Positions 24,611-38,517 of a DNA stretch of 64,000 nt are shown one piece after another. Both the position numbers and the translations under genes were made by a program. Every line of letters begins with the position of its first letter. The first letter of the stretch is position 1. Source of the DNA: Diorhabda sublineata (lineage: Eukaryota > Arthropoda > Insecta > Coleoptera > Chrysomelidae); the NCBI RefSeq assembly GCF_026230105.1, contig NC_079474.1:24074794-24138793 (forward strand), given 5' to 3'. A model generated the notes under the pieces. The model ran no database searches and was not told the DNA's origin. It saw only the letters and a program-made list of their open reading frames with translations.

Positions 24611-26629
24611 TCGGGCTTGTTCAATGTAACTTTGGAATTATTTAATGTAGAATTAATTATACGGCTCCAACTATTGTATTTTCAATTACGTAGTTATCAA
24701 AAGCTGAATATATACAAATGTACGATAAAGAAAAAAGGTTTTTGTAATAAAGGTGCAATAGGTATACTTCTATTAGACTTCTGAAGATAATTTAAATAGT
24801 CTAGATTGTAACTCTAAAAGAAACCGAAATATCAGCAAGTTATATCACTTTATAAACATACTTTCATATAATATTTTTTTGTAAATTTTTTCATAATGGA
24901 ATGATATAGAAAAATTTTTTTGCACATATCAATAGCTTCTCACTTTACACCCACACCTTACGTCACTGGTGGATGTAAAAAAATTTAAAAAAATATATAA
25001 GTAACTGAAATGTTTGACATCACTCGATACAACAAATTCTTTTTTCACCAAGTGTTCCTCTTCAGAAGTTTATTCACTTGAAAAACCTCATTTTTTTCAA
25101 TATTTTCTCTTTTTAGGGAACAAAAGGAGAAGAAACTGGACAATCTTAATTCGTACATGCCTCTAACTACTTGACAGCAACAAAACATGATGGTGATCAC
25201 GGGACACTGCTGAAGGAGTCCAAGAAAATATAATAAAAAAAACAGAACCGGCTGTTGTTGCAACACTCTTATAGAGAATCCTCAAATCTATCTCTGTTGA
25301 CCGTTGTAGTTATATTTAGAATTAAAAAATATCTTACAGTAATCCAAATGGTTCGCAAGTGAATCAAACTTGAATATTGACGGTGTTTGAGATCAAAACC
25401 GTTTGAGTGAATTTTAATGATATTTTCATTTTAAAGCTGTTTGGATCTTTCCAACATTCCTGTCATGGAATACTTGCGAACCTACTTGATATACGTGATA
25501 AGTATAAGTGAACTGCATCAAACTATTTGAGCAGGTTGCTTCAATACTTCATTTTCTTAATATATAAAATGAAATTAAGCTAAACCAAAGGTGCCCTAAA
25601 AGTTAAGTTTTATATTTTATTAGATTTTTCCAAGGTGTAAGGGAAGTTCTATTTTTTCAATACTAGAATAGTCAATACACTATTCTTGTTGAATATAGGG
25701 TGGTAGAAGAAAGAAAATATCATATTTATCCAGAAGTATATTTGGTCTGATTTTTTAACATATCAAGATGTGCTCGTTATTTCGAGCTAACTTGTATAAA
25801 CAATAATTACATAAGTTTCGAAAAATGAATATATAGTACTTTCCTTACACCAAGGATTGTTTCTCGAGCTTTCTTTACTAGTAGAACCTATTGATAATCA
25901 TCTCAGAATAGTATTTATACTTTTTAATATATTTCTGTTTTTAAATTTGTAGCAATAAACCAATGACTAAAGTAAAACCAAGCCAGCATAACACGTACAT
26001 GGCAGGTGAAAAAAGCTTAATAAAAAAGCAGACATATCATTAATTTAAGCGTACCGCACCTGCCTCGTGTAGGAAAATTTCCTTGTCTAGTATCAAAAAA
26101 TAGTGAACTTGATATAGACGGTTATTGTTCTTTTTTAATTTTTTCATGCTATGGCTTGAATTGAAAAATTGATAGAATTTTTTCTAGATACTACATAAAA
26201 AAACAAAAAAAAATAAATCTGCGAAGTTAGTTCTAGTGAGTACATTGTTTTTTGATTTTAAACAAAACAAAGTAATAAGTTTCCTGAAAATTTCTGCCTT
26301 TTCCATCTAAATGGCACGATAAATTAATATGAATAAACTCTCGTTTTCGAAATTTAATTTTTGATAATATTAAATATAGATAAAGCTTTTGCTTACTTCT
26401 AGAGATCTTTATTAGTAATATTGAGCATTTGTTATCTTGCAATCTCAAACATGGATAATGCATGAAGTTATATTTAAGAGAAAACTTAGAAGTTTTATAG
26501 TTTTTAAGTGAATAAAATTATTGATATCTCAGCTTTTAGTTTGTGAGATGTAACAGTAAAGCAACGCTGATAGTTTCATCAGCTTAATATTTTTCTTAAA
26601 AATTTGTTCTATTCTATCCCACATCTACT

Positions 26630-26630
<1 letters not shown>
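24611..26630. other. AT-rich DNA, nothing recognised
   Basis: No gene or mobile element that I can support. Runs of A or T are frequent. Confidence 0.45.

Positions 26631-26712
<82 letters not shown>
26631..26712. repeat. (AC)41 microsatellite
   Basis: An uninterrupted AC dinucleotide tract of about 82 bp. Likely to vary in length between individuals. Confidence 0.97.
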
Positions 26713-26715
<3 letters not shown>

Positions 26716-27539
26716 ATCATTGAATTTTGTAAATGAGCCGTTCGCTATTGTTTTGTATCCAGCACATGACAACAATTAATGAATATCATTTTGTCATTTG
26801 TATAATTAAATCATTTTCTTAATCTGATTACTTGACAGTTAACAGTGGAAAATGAAGTTTCATTGTTTTCATAACAAAAAAACTCATATCATATAAAAAA
26901 TATGTCACGCATCGTTTTCTATGTAATCAATGTATTTGTTGATTTTGCTAAAACCGATAAGCACCTGGTGGATAGACGGCGTGTGTGTTTTGGCACTCAT
27001 CCCAAGTCAACAAGTTTGGACTAAAAAAAATTACTAACGCAATTATAATTTTTATTTCCTCGCGTAAAAATGAGAAAGACAAATTTTTAACTTGAGGTAC
27101 ATGTAGCTCAAGAATCAGAGAAAAATTTCTTATAAATTTATCGAAATATCCTTTGATTTTGAAGGCTCAAAAAATATGATACTAATCTTCGTTAGCTTCT
27201 AGAAAACAAACTATCATTGTTCTGATTATTTCATCAATCGCTTTTTTCAATACAATAACAAAACAATAAACGGTTAACAGCAAGAAACTATCATTTTTGT
27301 TCTACTGAATATGTTCATTTTTGTACCTTTTCACAGGATGTATGTACCTTTATTATAACACGAGAGATGAACAAAAGTTATTAATAACTCTGTCACTTAA
27401 TTGTATATATAAAAAATTGTCCACTTATAACAATACATATCGACACTGGAAACAATACATATCTAAAATTAACAGAATTCCTAATATAAATTTTAATATT
27501 GCATCATTATGTCATTACAAGTTTAAGATTGGAATGTAT
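26713..27539. other. AT-rich DNA, nothing recognised
   Basis: A short GC-richer patch at about 26955-27015 has no readable exon. Otherwise featureless. Confidence 0.4.
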
Positions 27540-27710
27540 TTTCTCTCTACTCGTTTTTTCATGATCTTCTTTCACGTGAACACTATTTTCTCCATAGATT
27601 TGCCTATAGTTCGCACTATTTCTTATATTATTCTACCAGCCACCTTAGTTGATTCATTCTTATCATATGACCATACCAATTTAAAGCTCTTTATAATATG
27701 AATGTTTGTC
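27540..27710 (-). mobile_element. LINE ORF2 C-terminal scrap
   Basis: The - strand at about 27640-27690 reads 'ALNWYGHMIRMNQLRWLVE', matching the 'L.WYGHV.RM...R' block near the C-terminus of several insect LINE ORF2 proteins. Only this short piece is readable. The long + strand open frame at 27321-27701 is partly its antisense. Confidence 0.5.
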
Positions 27711-27839
27711 ATATCATTGCCCTATATGCAAATCTGTAGATTTCTGATGCTGTCCTATATTATTTTGCCTCCTTTTTTTCTAAATTGTTTCATTTTAATA
27801 GCATCAATTACGCTTTAATCGTGTTAATACTGCTTAGAA

Positions 27840-28400
27840 TTAGATAGATTGAGATAAAAGGATACAAATTAAAACACAAGATATGGATAAATCGATGTAG
27901 CAGACACAGAAGATTTTAAAAAAGCTGTAGAAATAATATATGCCTACCAAAACTAGATAACAGGTGTTTTTTTACAAGTATCTGAAGATTGAAATACAAT
28001 TAGTAAATACAATAATAGATGACTACAACCATATAAAAAAAGATGTAGGTGTTCCAGAAACATAAATAAGTTTGATAGTGCTACATAATAATATGAATTT
28101 GGAAGAAAGAATACAATACAATAATGCACGTTATATAGAAAATATACACAACTAAAATTGAAGCAATTGAAATAAATTATTTGGAAAAAATAGCAAGAAA
28201 AATAGAATGCGACTGATTCAGAAACAAACACATGAAGGTAATGAAGTGGCAAATATTTGAACTGTTAATAACATATGATGAGACATGGAATGACCAGAAC
28301 AATAGGGGAGGTGGATAAACCAAGGAAAAAGTAAATAATATAATCAAGAAGGTTGACCTGTTAGAGAAAATAGAATATACTGTGAAGAAAAAGAATTAGT
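27840..28400 (+). mobile_element. LINE reverse transcriptase remnant, heavily decayed
   Basis: About 27885-27950 reads 'DIDVADTEDFKKAVEIIYAY' with frame slippage just before it. This fits the segment after the catalytic 'YADDID' of LINE RTs. The next 400 bp are A-rich with coding-like stretches ('RNKHMKVMKWQIFELLITYD') but many stops. Opposite in orientation to the piece at 27540-27710. Confidence 0.4.
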
Positions 28401-30331
28401 CCGAGTCTCAGTTTGACACTTTCAAAAAGATCCAATAGTGGTCTCCAACATGTCACTTGAAGTTTTTTTAAATAATTTATTAAGGAGTGATAAGTACAAT
28501 TTTTACATATAAGTTGAATTTCAAATGTTTGCTTTGTAGAAAACTACACCATAAGTTGTCTAGATGATATTATATTTTGACTCGATATAGAATCTCTTGA
28601 AGTAATTTGAAATGTTCTATATACTGTTTTTGCTTACTTCTAGTCTATATCTACATTCAATATTCAATCTCCTATACTACTTACCAGGAGATCGTATTTC
28701 CAATTTATATTGAATATAATATCGTGCATATCGTGAATATCTATACGTAATTAAACTCTAATGAATGAAAAGTTCACGCACTGCAACATATTTTGAAATA
28801 TCAATTGTATTGCTTCCAGTGGCAGATATATATCGAAAAAAATATATATAGTTAAAAAATATCTCTAATGCTATAAGACATCACAGTTTAAAATTGGATA
28901 ACTTTTGCTTACCCATGATAGAGCACATTATATTTCGAATAAACGATAACACTAACGATATTTTTCTGTCAATTATCGTGATAACAAAATAAAATATCTA
29001 AATTAAAAACTGAATCCGACCTGAAAATGTGCTTTATATTTAATATGGGTACATAACCCTTGGTTAACCAAAGTTTAAGTTAGAATAACTTTAATATATA
29101 TTTATTTAAGACAAGTTGTATTTTATATTTACTAATAGTTTGAATGTATTATTTTTGTATAATTTTATAATTTTTTACAACTGGTACATCAGTCAAAAAA
29201 TGTATAATGTTGAATATTTTGTACATGGCGATTCAGATATTCATAAACAAAAAATTACAATCTCTATTTTTACTTAAAGAAATAAATGTAAACAGTGATT
29301 CTTCTTATCGTTCGTTTTCTTTACTGATTCGCTGTGTACATATAATAATAATAAGTAGTTTATATTCTATGGTAGCATAGTGCTTTTTGTGTGAAGTTTA
29401 TGTGATATATCTATTACTATCATTATAGGTGTATTTTTAGAATGGGATTTATATCCCTTAATAGGTAATCTCCACGGTAAGCAATCTATTTTTATGTAAA
29501 AAATTAAAAACGAGGTTTTGAACTATGTTTATAAAACAGCTAAAGAAACGATGAAAAATAACCATAAATAATTTTGGAAGTATCTATCATCTGGTTATTA
29601 CTATCATAAAAATATAATTTAAATCTCTAGATTTACTATCAACCTAAACGGCACGGAAATCATTTTCATCCTACATTAAATTATTTATTTCATATTCATT
29701 TCTCTAAAAGTAGGGAAGCCTACTCTTGCAGGGGTAAAGATAAGGTGCTAAAATGAGGAAATATACTTTTTACATACATTAATAAAAAAAATTACAGTTC
29801 CAACGCTTCACAGATAGAGAACGTTTTAAATTGGGGATAGAAAAATCTCCTTCAATAGTTTTAATTAAAATCACATTGAATGATCTGAAAACATTTCATT
29901 CAACTTTACAACAAGGTATGTAATGTTAGGAGTGTTGTTACCCGCAATATCTTTGCAGCCGAATGTCAACAGTTATTATTCATTCTTTGACTTACTTCCA
30001 TGATTTTTATATCAATTGAAGTTACCTAGAAAAATTTTTATTTATTGTCCGACGAATGGGTTTTATGCTGGAATTGATGAAATAGTTGCGTCAAATAAAA
30101 GTTGTTAAAAAAGTAGTTTTCAACAATGGCCACCGTTTCTAAGATATAACGTATGAAAAAATTGTAACCTACATCATATAGACAAGTCTGCAGACCACCA
30201 TGTGGAATACATGGCTTCTATCGTGTTAGATGGTAGGTTTATATCACGGTCTATTGTGATAGTTTTTAATTTCAAACTATTGAATAATAACAAGTAAAGT
30301 TCCAACATATGTCTTCTCGATAGTATCGAAC
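28401..30331. other. AT-rich DNA, nothing recognised
   Basis: No exon or element that I can support. Confidence 0.45.
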
Positions 30332-30551
30332 CAGGGCCGGCTTAAGATTTATAAGGCCCGGGGCTAAAATAATGACGGGGCCCCCTTAAGGAATTGGAAA
30401 ACCCGGAAAAATTCACAAAATAGTATCAATACGTTAGATTTGTGGTATCAACACATCAAAAAATACAGAATGATTTCCAAATGATGTGGCCCTCTTGGAC
30501 CTAGGGCTCGGGGCTATAGCCCCCCCAAGCCCCTAGCTTAATCCGGCCCTG
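30332..30551. mobile_element. 220-bp non-autonomous hAT-type MITE with 8-bp target duplication
   Basis: The ends are inverted repeats: 'cagggccggcttaag' on the left and 'cttaatccggccctg' on the right. The element is strikingly GC-rich compared with its surroundings. It is flanked on both sides by the identical octamer TATCGAAC (30324-30331 and 30552-30559). An 8-bp duplication and CAGGG-type ends are diagnostic of the hAT superfamily. It has no coding capacity. The perfect duplication suggests a fairly recent insertion. Confidence 0.93.
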
Positions 30552-30616
30552 TATCGAACGAATTCAACTCTATTGCTGATTCAATATTGAATGAATAGTC
30601 GCATTCAGAGCTAGTA

Positions 30617-31109
30617 CAGTAGAGTGTCGATAATCCGAACTAATGTTGTCAGAGGTGGTTTGCATAATAAAAAATATCGGAAAATCGAAATTTTAGTTTA
30701 TTAATTTTTTTATATATAATAAAGAAAAAGAAGTTATGAAACAATAACACACTTACAAATTGTTTAATTTAGCTACATGTACATAATTAAAAGAACAAAA
30801 ATATGTATTTACTTGTAATCTATCCGCAAACAGTCACATGAACGGAGAGGGTTTCGCAGAATCAAATGCAATGAAGAAATTAGATACAGAGTTCTAAGTA
30901 AACAAATACAATAATTTCATTGAACAGACACATACTTGAACCAGATACAAATATGTAAAGAAGCAGTTTCTGATAAATATTTAATGGTTTTCGTTATAGA
31001 CGTTCTGAGAAAAATAATCTTATTTTTATTTAAATTTATTCAAAATAACAAAAACCGGTTCCGATAATCGAACGTTTGGATTGACGTTCGAATAAATGAA
31101 GATCTGCTG
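30617..31109. mobile_element. pogo/Tigger-like MITE
   Basis: Starts 'cagtagagtgtcgataatcc' after TA (30615-30616) and ends with the diverged inverted counterpart 'aaatgaagatctgctg', followed by TA (31110-31111). The left end resembles the CAGTAGA-type ends of pogo/Tigger elements with the 'CGAT-ATCCGAAC' core; the right end carries 'cgataatcgaacg' further in. No transposase frame remains in the 493 bp. The repeat arms have diverged, so the element is old. Confidence 0.65.
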
Positions 31110-31269
31110 TATATGCAAGAGATTAAAACTTTTGTGCAGCCTCGTTCAATAATACATCCCTTTTCACAATTACATAAAATTTTGTGAGGGGTTGTTGATA
31201 TGCCTTGGGTTTCAATGTTATTTCGATCAAGTCTCAATCCCAGTATTTACGATTTGTATTACAATTTAT

Positions 31270-31420
31270 CTAAGTAGCTAGTTTTTTAAGAGCTGCGTAC
31301 ATTTGACGAAAGGCTTTATAAGAAATATCACTTTTTTGGTTGGAGTTCGAGTAGTAATACCACTGAGTTTCATCCCCATTAACAACAATTCTAGTATTTG
31401 TTAAGTTACATTGTTGCACT
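31270..31420 (-). mobile_element. Possible mariner transposase scrap
   Basis: The - strand at 31275-31410 reads 'RIVVNGDETQWYYYSNSNQK', reminiscent of the mariner block 'IVTGDETW..YY.PE.K.QS' around the first catalytic Asp. No other blocks are recognisable nearby. A low-confidence call. Confidence 0.3.
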
Positions 31421-34400
31421 GATATCCTGTTGTTTCAATCATTTCGAGCAGTAATTTTTTCCATTAACATGAAAGTACCATAAATTTAGCGAATAAATAT
31501 CAGTTATTATTTTATTCGAAAACTTTGACGTCTCAGTATTTTATTATTATACCATATTCGTCTAAAATAACGTGGAATGCTTCTTCATTACACCACAGAA
31601 GGCGGTGCCTTTTCAAATAATGCTGTATATCTTAATAATAATATTGGTATCAATATTCACTATTTGGAAATAATCAGGAAAATCTGATTCTTGTTTTTTA
31701 CGCATTCTCATTTCGTTTATTTAACTTGTAATAAAGCTTGGATTTGTATACGTGGCGTATTACGAACATTACAAGTTTTTAGACTGTTAGATATATCTCA
31801 GAATCAGTGGCTCTAAGAGATTGATACGTTTTTTATAGTTAAGTATATGAATTACAATTTGTGTCTTATCTCGTTTTATGATAATATCTAATTTTATGAT
31901 ATATACTAATATTTGACCTTGAATAACTTCCTTTTCAATTACAGGAACTTAATTCTTAATTCTTAATTTATTTATATTCGTGTTCAGAAAATTCTTTTAG
32001 CTTCCCTGCAGTTTTTAGAACTAATCTGACCGAACTGTACATTGTATCATTTATTTTGAGAAAGTTATATAAAACGAATAACATTTACATCAATATTCAA
32101 AGCTTGGAAAAAAATTTTTGCTCAAATTTTGAAACATACAATAATACGCTGTCACGTCCTCAAGCACAAACGAAATTAAATTTACTACCAAAACAATACG
32201 AAATATATTTCAATTTCTATCCCCTATAAATTTTTGAAACAGCGTATTTGTGTTTAAAGAATCGAACTTGAATAAAGTTATAAAATAAGATACAGGCTCC
32301 GCAAGTGCATTTTTCCCTATAACCAACAGATTCGTGAGAACACTGCCACCTCGGTAGTACGTCTCTGCCACTTTCGAAAATACCATTTAAAAAAATGACC
32401 AATCTTCCGGAACAAATCGGCTGAGAGAGACATTGCGTAGAAACTTTTTGATCGATTATGGATTAATTTATAACCATAATAATTTTCGTATACAGCTTCT
32501 TATAACGCTTCTGTTTCATTGTACGAAATATTGAATACTTAATGGATTGAAAAAAAGGTTATTAATAATATTTTTAAAACAAATTAGGCTTAAACACATC
32601 TATTTTCATAACAGTAAAGCCACTTATAACATGTTGGCACGGAAGAGTAAGGAATATTTACATTTTGAATAATTGGTATAATGGAAATACCGAAAGTTAT
32701 AATAAACAAATTAGTATTTCTTGGAAGTTTTAACCAACTAAACCTCTTGAACTGTTAATGACGATGTAATTAATGTTTCTTTCTATTTTATTATAGTTCT
32801 ACCTCGTTTTTTCATCTAGTTATTAATGAAACTTATAAGTAGTCATGTAGGCTAAAATTAGATATAAATTACTCTTTTTATATAATTAATTATAGATAGC
32901 GTACCGTGGTTATAACTGCAGATAAAAAACATGTCGCTCTCCCATATCATTTTTACTAAAACAGATATCTCTGCCAGGTGTCTCAAAATATTTTTGTATT
33001 TTGATCTCGTTGATGGAAACAGAAGTTACCAATTTTGGTGAATATAATCAAGAGTACGGTGGAGTAAAAATTATGGGAAACAATTTATCCAAAAATTCGA
33101 TTTGTGTTTCGACAATGAAAGGATTGTTTGACAAATATTTTGATTCTCTGGTTCCAGACAGGGTTGTTTTTTACCTTCAAACGTATTTTTCTTATATGGA
33201 ATGAAAGGGTAGATCAAAACAATTTTAATCATAATTAAAAATATATATAATAATGCAAATAGTAAACCTTCTTGATCAGATGAAAAAATATTTAATTATT
33301 AAAAGTTTCTATATGTTTCCATAATGCATTATTATGATTATCAATTATCAAATAAAGGTCCTTGATTTGAATACCAACAACTTGTTGAATCTAATATTAT
33401 AGATTAATAGTCTCCCAGAAGGGGCTTTGCTAATATACTTGGATATGCAAGAGATATCTTACTCTTTATCCTTTTTCTGATATTCTATCTGGTGCAATAT
33501 TACCTTTTTGTCTAATCTTTATGCCAATGACTGTTTTCCTCGGATAATAAATATCTTCCTTCTCATTATATTTATTAAGCAGACTTATTTTCAAGATTCA
33601 ACACCGCTCTATTTATTTATAATTCATTTATAATTCCTCCTGCTCTTATGATGGATAAGTTTCTATAAATATAACTATTAAAATATTTTAATTTAGTCTT
33701 TCACACAGAGGCTAAAACTAACTATGTTATCACTAAAATGCATCATATTAATAGTATTACTTGGTTGCCCATTTCATATAGTTGCTCGTTTTATGATACA
33801 TACTTATTGAGGAGATGTTCGGAGGTCCTCAAAGCTTTAAATATGTCTGCAATTTACATTAACAAATTTCTATTTTTACTGATTATACGCAATAGTTTCT
33901 ACACTTCTTAGCAGAAAGTTTGGGGCTTCAATGTATGGAAAATAGGTATTTCTTATATGAACTTGTGTTTCCACGCTCCCGTCTTCATTATAGTTTTACC
34001 AACAGTTGAAAATACTTCTTCTTCTTAGTTACGCTCGTTAGTGCAGATAGTCTGAAAATGACCTCGAAAGTTTGAGGTTACATCAGCAGAGACCATTGAA
34101 TTCAACATAAACGTAGAAGAACTTTTAAAGCAGTGAATTTTGCGAACTATGAGAACCATTCAATTTCTTCAAAAGTATTTAATCAACTCACATATTCATC
34201 AATTGCAGTTACAAAATTTTAAAGTAAAAAATTGAAAAAATGGTTGAATGTTCACTCTCTTGAAAACGGCTTGTTTCACGGCAATATACAGACCTCTTTT
34301 TTTCTTTCCTTAATAAAATTTTCAGAGTGCCGTTTAGAAAAGATTTTGGTTTTTTTGGTCCAGTATAAGGATGACATGAAGCTACAAGAATACAGTTCTA

Positions 34401-37400
34401 AAAATTCATTGTTAGAAGACTGCGAATGGGCTATATAATATGCTTACTTACTACTCCTGCAACTGTACTATCTATTGAGCAGAAAATGAGAATGAGAATT
34501 AAACTTAAAAAATACTTTTCCCAGTTATTTTACTAAAGCTTTACAATTATGTTTTCCAAGCTATAATATGTCATGTTCCTTTTCCAGTTGCCATAAGCTG
34601 TTGAAGATCTAATTTAAATAGAAATATTTTCCATCATAACATACATCTAACTATTTTATTTACTTTCCCTTCTCAATTAAGACATAGCTTTTACTAAAAA
34701 AATATTTGTGGTAACCCTGGCATTGTAAAGGTATACAAAAGTTATCAACAATCACAAATAATAAGAATTATTATTCGAGTTAACATTTTTAACCAATTTT
34801 AGTGCTTCAATAGTTGAAAAATGATTCAATCTACCCCTATCTTTCTATATACCAATACGTTTACAACACTTTGGATAAAAACAAGTTTTATCGTTAGTGC
34901 TAAGACAACCCTGTAGGTAAAATATTGAGATGCGAGTAGCGATTGTTCTGCGTTGAATTTCCGTCCAAACATGTCCAATTCTGGCGCATGTGCAGCTCAA
35001 AACGAGCTATAATGGGTATGGTGGGTGCGGATCGCGGGTGATCAGGCCAAAAAAACATACTGTATTTATGTTTACCGGCCGCTTTCGGGGACTATTATAA
35101 AACATATCAGCTTAATTATTGATAAATTATAATACCTGTTAATATGCAATCCGACCTTTATTAAATGTCGTCTTGTAACTGTGTTTTTTATCTTCAGAGT
35201 TAAGTGTAAAATTATATGTTCTTGTCAAATATATTGTGGGAAATATTTTGTAACCTTGATGTAAAACCTTAACAACTCCAAGATACGACCAATACATAAC
35301 TTTGTAAAAAAATCAATACTACCAAACATAATAAGCTAACCAATTCAGTTGCAATGCATTCAATACTAGTAGTACTCATTAACGAAATCATTAAGAGTCT
35401 AATTATTGGTGACCGCTCAAACCCTCCAGAATCGTGATTTACATGTACATCATGATATAAATCTTAATTAACAAAATAGAAGATGCAATCTTGGTCGCCA
35501 TCTCATTAATTCAAACAACCAGGCTTCAGATCGATACGATTTATGCGAATTCAAATAAAAAAGCTGGTACAAAGTGACAGTTGGGTGAATATTTCATCTT
35601 TTATATAATTTATTAAATAAAATATATTTTGCACCATCACCAACACCAACCACCTCTAATGTAGGTGATTTATTGGTGTAGAAGTTGTGCTTGGTTTCAT
35701 TATTATTTTTTATTTCGCCTATATTATTACCTAATTTATTTATGTTATTTCACTATGTCCAGTTCTAAAATTAAATTATATGGATTTCTATATAAATAAA
35801 TAATTATTTCAAAGTCAATTGCTTAATTGACGATATGTTAAGGTTATACAATTAGGGCTAAATGATGTGATAAAATTATCAACGGTTTTATAACTAGCCA
35901 CAATCGCCTTCTCTGCTTTAGGTAATAGGTTTATAAAAAAACCACTTTCTAAACATATCATGATCTGTGCCCCTTTGTCAAGTGACGTCTTAAATTTTAG
36001 CAATTAATAAATATAAAAAAAGATTTGATAATATTTAAGATATGATTATGAATTTACAATTTAAAGTTATGATAAAACAAAACTTTTAAAACTAGCTGTA
36101 TCCTATTTTGAGGAAATTTTAAGAAAATGCGTTACTTAACATAAAGTATATTCGAATTTCATTGAACGTAGTTATTTAAGTGAAAAAAATATAAAACTGC
36201 ATGACTAGATGTTGACTTGAGAAGGTTTGGAGATCTATATCCCAATAGATCTTTTTTTAAGAGCCAATCTTCTCAAATTGGCAAATGAAAAGTTGATGAT
36301 AAGAAATCACTTAATACTAATTTCATTTATACTCGAAGACATATGAGAATTATATAGAAACTATATTGCCTCTACTTAGCAGCGCTTGGGAAAATTTCTA
36401 GAGAATGAACATAGCTAAATCTGTTATTAGTATAAAATAAATATTTGAATAATAATTTTTTATGCCAATATTTGTGATCCGATAAACGGTTTCACCACAA
36501 TGATTTATAAAAATTATTGGTATAAGAATATAAAGCTACATACAGTACTGATCAACAGTCAGTAAAACGAACCGAGCATCAAACAGTTTTGATTACGATC
36601 AACCTAACAACCAACAGAACGTTCATGCTGCTTCCTTATTTTTCAAAGAGTAATAAAATAAAAAAAAACTTACAGGAGCAGTAGCATGTAGGTATTTATA
36701 TTTATTGTTCGTTAACTGAGAAGAAAAAATTGCAATAAATTTTTCTCACGTGCATTTTGCTCTTAATTTTATTATAATTTTGTGAATCCTTCCCCACAAC
36801 TCTCTCAATATCAATCAAATAATATTCTTTACACTTAATTTTGTATAAACAAAGCATTAAAATCTGATAGATAAAAACAGATCTGTTCGCCGGTTTGCCT
36901 TGACCTGTCCAAATTTACAAAAGCTTTCGCCTGATTTTCCTTTGATATTGGATTAAAAAACTGTTACGAGTTGCAAAATATCTTTTGAGACCGCCCTAAT
37001 GTTCTCATTTCCGTTCTATTTGATGTTCGGCGTAATGTATGAAACTTGTTTAAAATACGTTTACTGCAAACTTTAACTAGTGCAGGAATATTGCTTTATT
37101 TTTGCTAATTTATCTCTCAGTTTTATTGCGTATAGAAGAAAATAATAAATATATTTCTACTAGGTCTTAACAAGATTTAAATATTAATCAGCTACAATAA
37201 CATTTTATTTTTCATTACTATTGACGAAAACTATTGCCTATGTACACACTGCGCAAAATCTAGACATATTGTCTAATATTTATCCAACTCAATTTGTTCA
37301 TCACAACTAGTTCGATGTAAAATTACTTTTATTACAATTGAGTAATTCAACTCTGTGAAAAGTACTTATCTTCTTTAAACAAAAAAGAATAAAACAGTTG

Positions 37401-37539
37401 TAGTAATTCATATGTTCTACTAGAGCTTTCAGATTAGAGCGTCGTTTGTCTGGAATATTTACAATTAAACTGTTAATTTGATAACGGAATGACTTTTCTC
37501 AAGGCGTACATATGCACTAAAAATAGAATTCATAACTTA
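31421..37539. other. Long AT-rich stretch with little recognisable content
   Basis: I found no secure gene. About 32230-32420 on the - strand reads 'FLNGIFESGRDVLPRWQCSH', faintly like a Tc1/mariner C-terminus, but it is too short to name. 34930-35100 is a GC-richer patch without a readable exon. A TATA/initiator pair at 36529-36563 is listed separately. The rest is AT-rich with no repeats that I could pair. Confidence 0.4.
36529..36563 (+). promoter_or_regulatory. Candidate TATA-initiator core promoter
   Basis: TATAAAG at 36529-36535 and the arthropod initiator TCAGT at 36559-36563 lie with the TATA start 32 bp from the initiator A, the spacing expected for insect promoters. Downstream an ATG at about 36626 opens only 19 codons. 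No gene that it would serve was identified. Confidence 0.3.
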
Positions 37540-38250
37540 TTTATGTCTATACTGTATAGTACATCTGGCAACATATCCCATTCATGTTTAACGAGATCCT
37601 GGAACGACCCGGTTATAACAACACATTAGTATCGTAGTAGTTTGAAGATAATCATACATAATCAAGTGATAACCGATAGTTACTAGATATGGAATGACAA
37701 TTGGCTGTAGGATGTTATCATGGTACGACATACCTGCTAAGGAACCGTCCAGTAAAATGAAATCAGTTATCGCACCAATACTGATACCTCCCAAAATTAT
37801 GATCGTATCGACTTGATGAAAAGTTTATAGGGCCTGGTTCTCTTCGAACACGCACTCATATCTATCCTTAATAAATTTCAAATCGAGATTCCTGCTAGAC
37901 CAACTTTCGTTTGTCCATAGAATGTGTTCTTATGTTCAAACTAAGCGTGTTCCTCAATTTCCCTTCCAGCTCTCAAATAGCATTTTCATATTTTCACTAA
38001 ATTTGCTTGCATGTAATGTTCGATGTACTGTCTCAGCTGATACTTCATTTGGTGTTTAATGTGAATCTAAGAAACAGAAACATTATGACTTCTCTTAGCT
38101 ATCAATTACAAATAAGGTCTTGTCCCGAATAAGAGACACCTATAGCCCGCGTCATTTCATCGTGAGTAAAATGCATTCATTCCCTCATTTCTAACAGTGA
38201 CTTTCACAAACTGTAAAATCTAATGAAATCAACCAGTGGTGACAACGAAC
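37540..38250 (-). mobile_element. Tc1-like transposase remnant
   Basis: The - strand at 37640-37800 reads 'GISIGAITDFILLDGSLAGM' and then 'SYHDNILQPIVIPYLVTIGY', which matches the Tc1 block from 'I..+TDL..ID.GSL' to 'ILQP.V.PY...IG' preceding the second catalytic Asp. Upstream (37900-38080) are pieces of the earlier blocks ('SAETVHRTLHASKFSENM'), and near 38150-38190 a possible HTH piece ('HFTHDEMTRAIGVSYS'). Stops and shifts are frequent. The C-terminal catalytic Glu region is missing or unreadable. Confidence 0.7.
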
Positions 38251-38517
38251 AATAGCAGTAAAGGAGACAGTACCCATTGACGTGTTTTGATTTATATTCC
38301 GAGGTGAAATAGATGGCCTTTACCGATTTTCTCCAGCTTAGCTACAATATACATGGATTTTGCGTTGGTGTGTATTAGATCCAGTTACAAAACTCACTTA
38401 AACTAATTCAACGTGGTAACCAAATGTTTTTCTAGGTTTTAAGGTATCATTTTATGGTTAGATATACATAGACTCAATTTAAGAAATATTATTAGTATGC
38501 TACTAGAAAAATCTAGA

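Noticed and set aside
26631..26712. AC tract considered as part of a transposon tail
   Set aside because: No element sequence on either side and no target duplication. A plain microsatellite explains it.
27321..27701. 126-codon open frame on the + strand
   Set aside because: It partly overlaps the LINE C-terminal scrap on the opposite strand. Composition is random-like, with no splice or start support.
29425..29480. AG...GTAAGC exon-like interval on the + strand
   Set aside because: All frames close within a few codons.
32217..32420. Possible mariner C-terminus on the - strand
   Set aside because: Only a faint 'GIF...LPRWQ' resemblance. It is not collinear with the other mariner-like scrap at 31270-31420.
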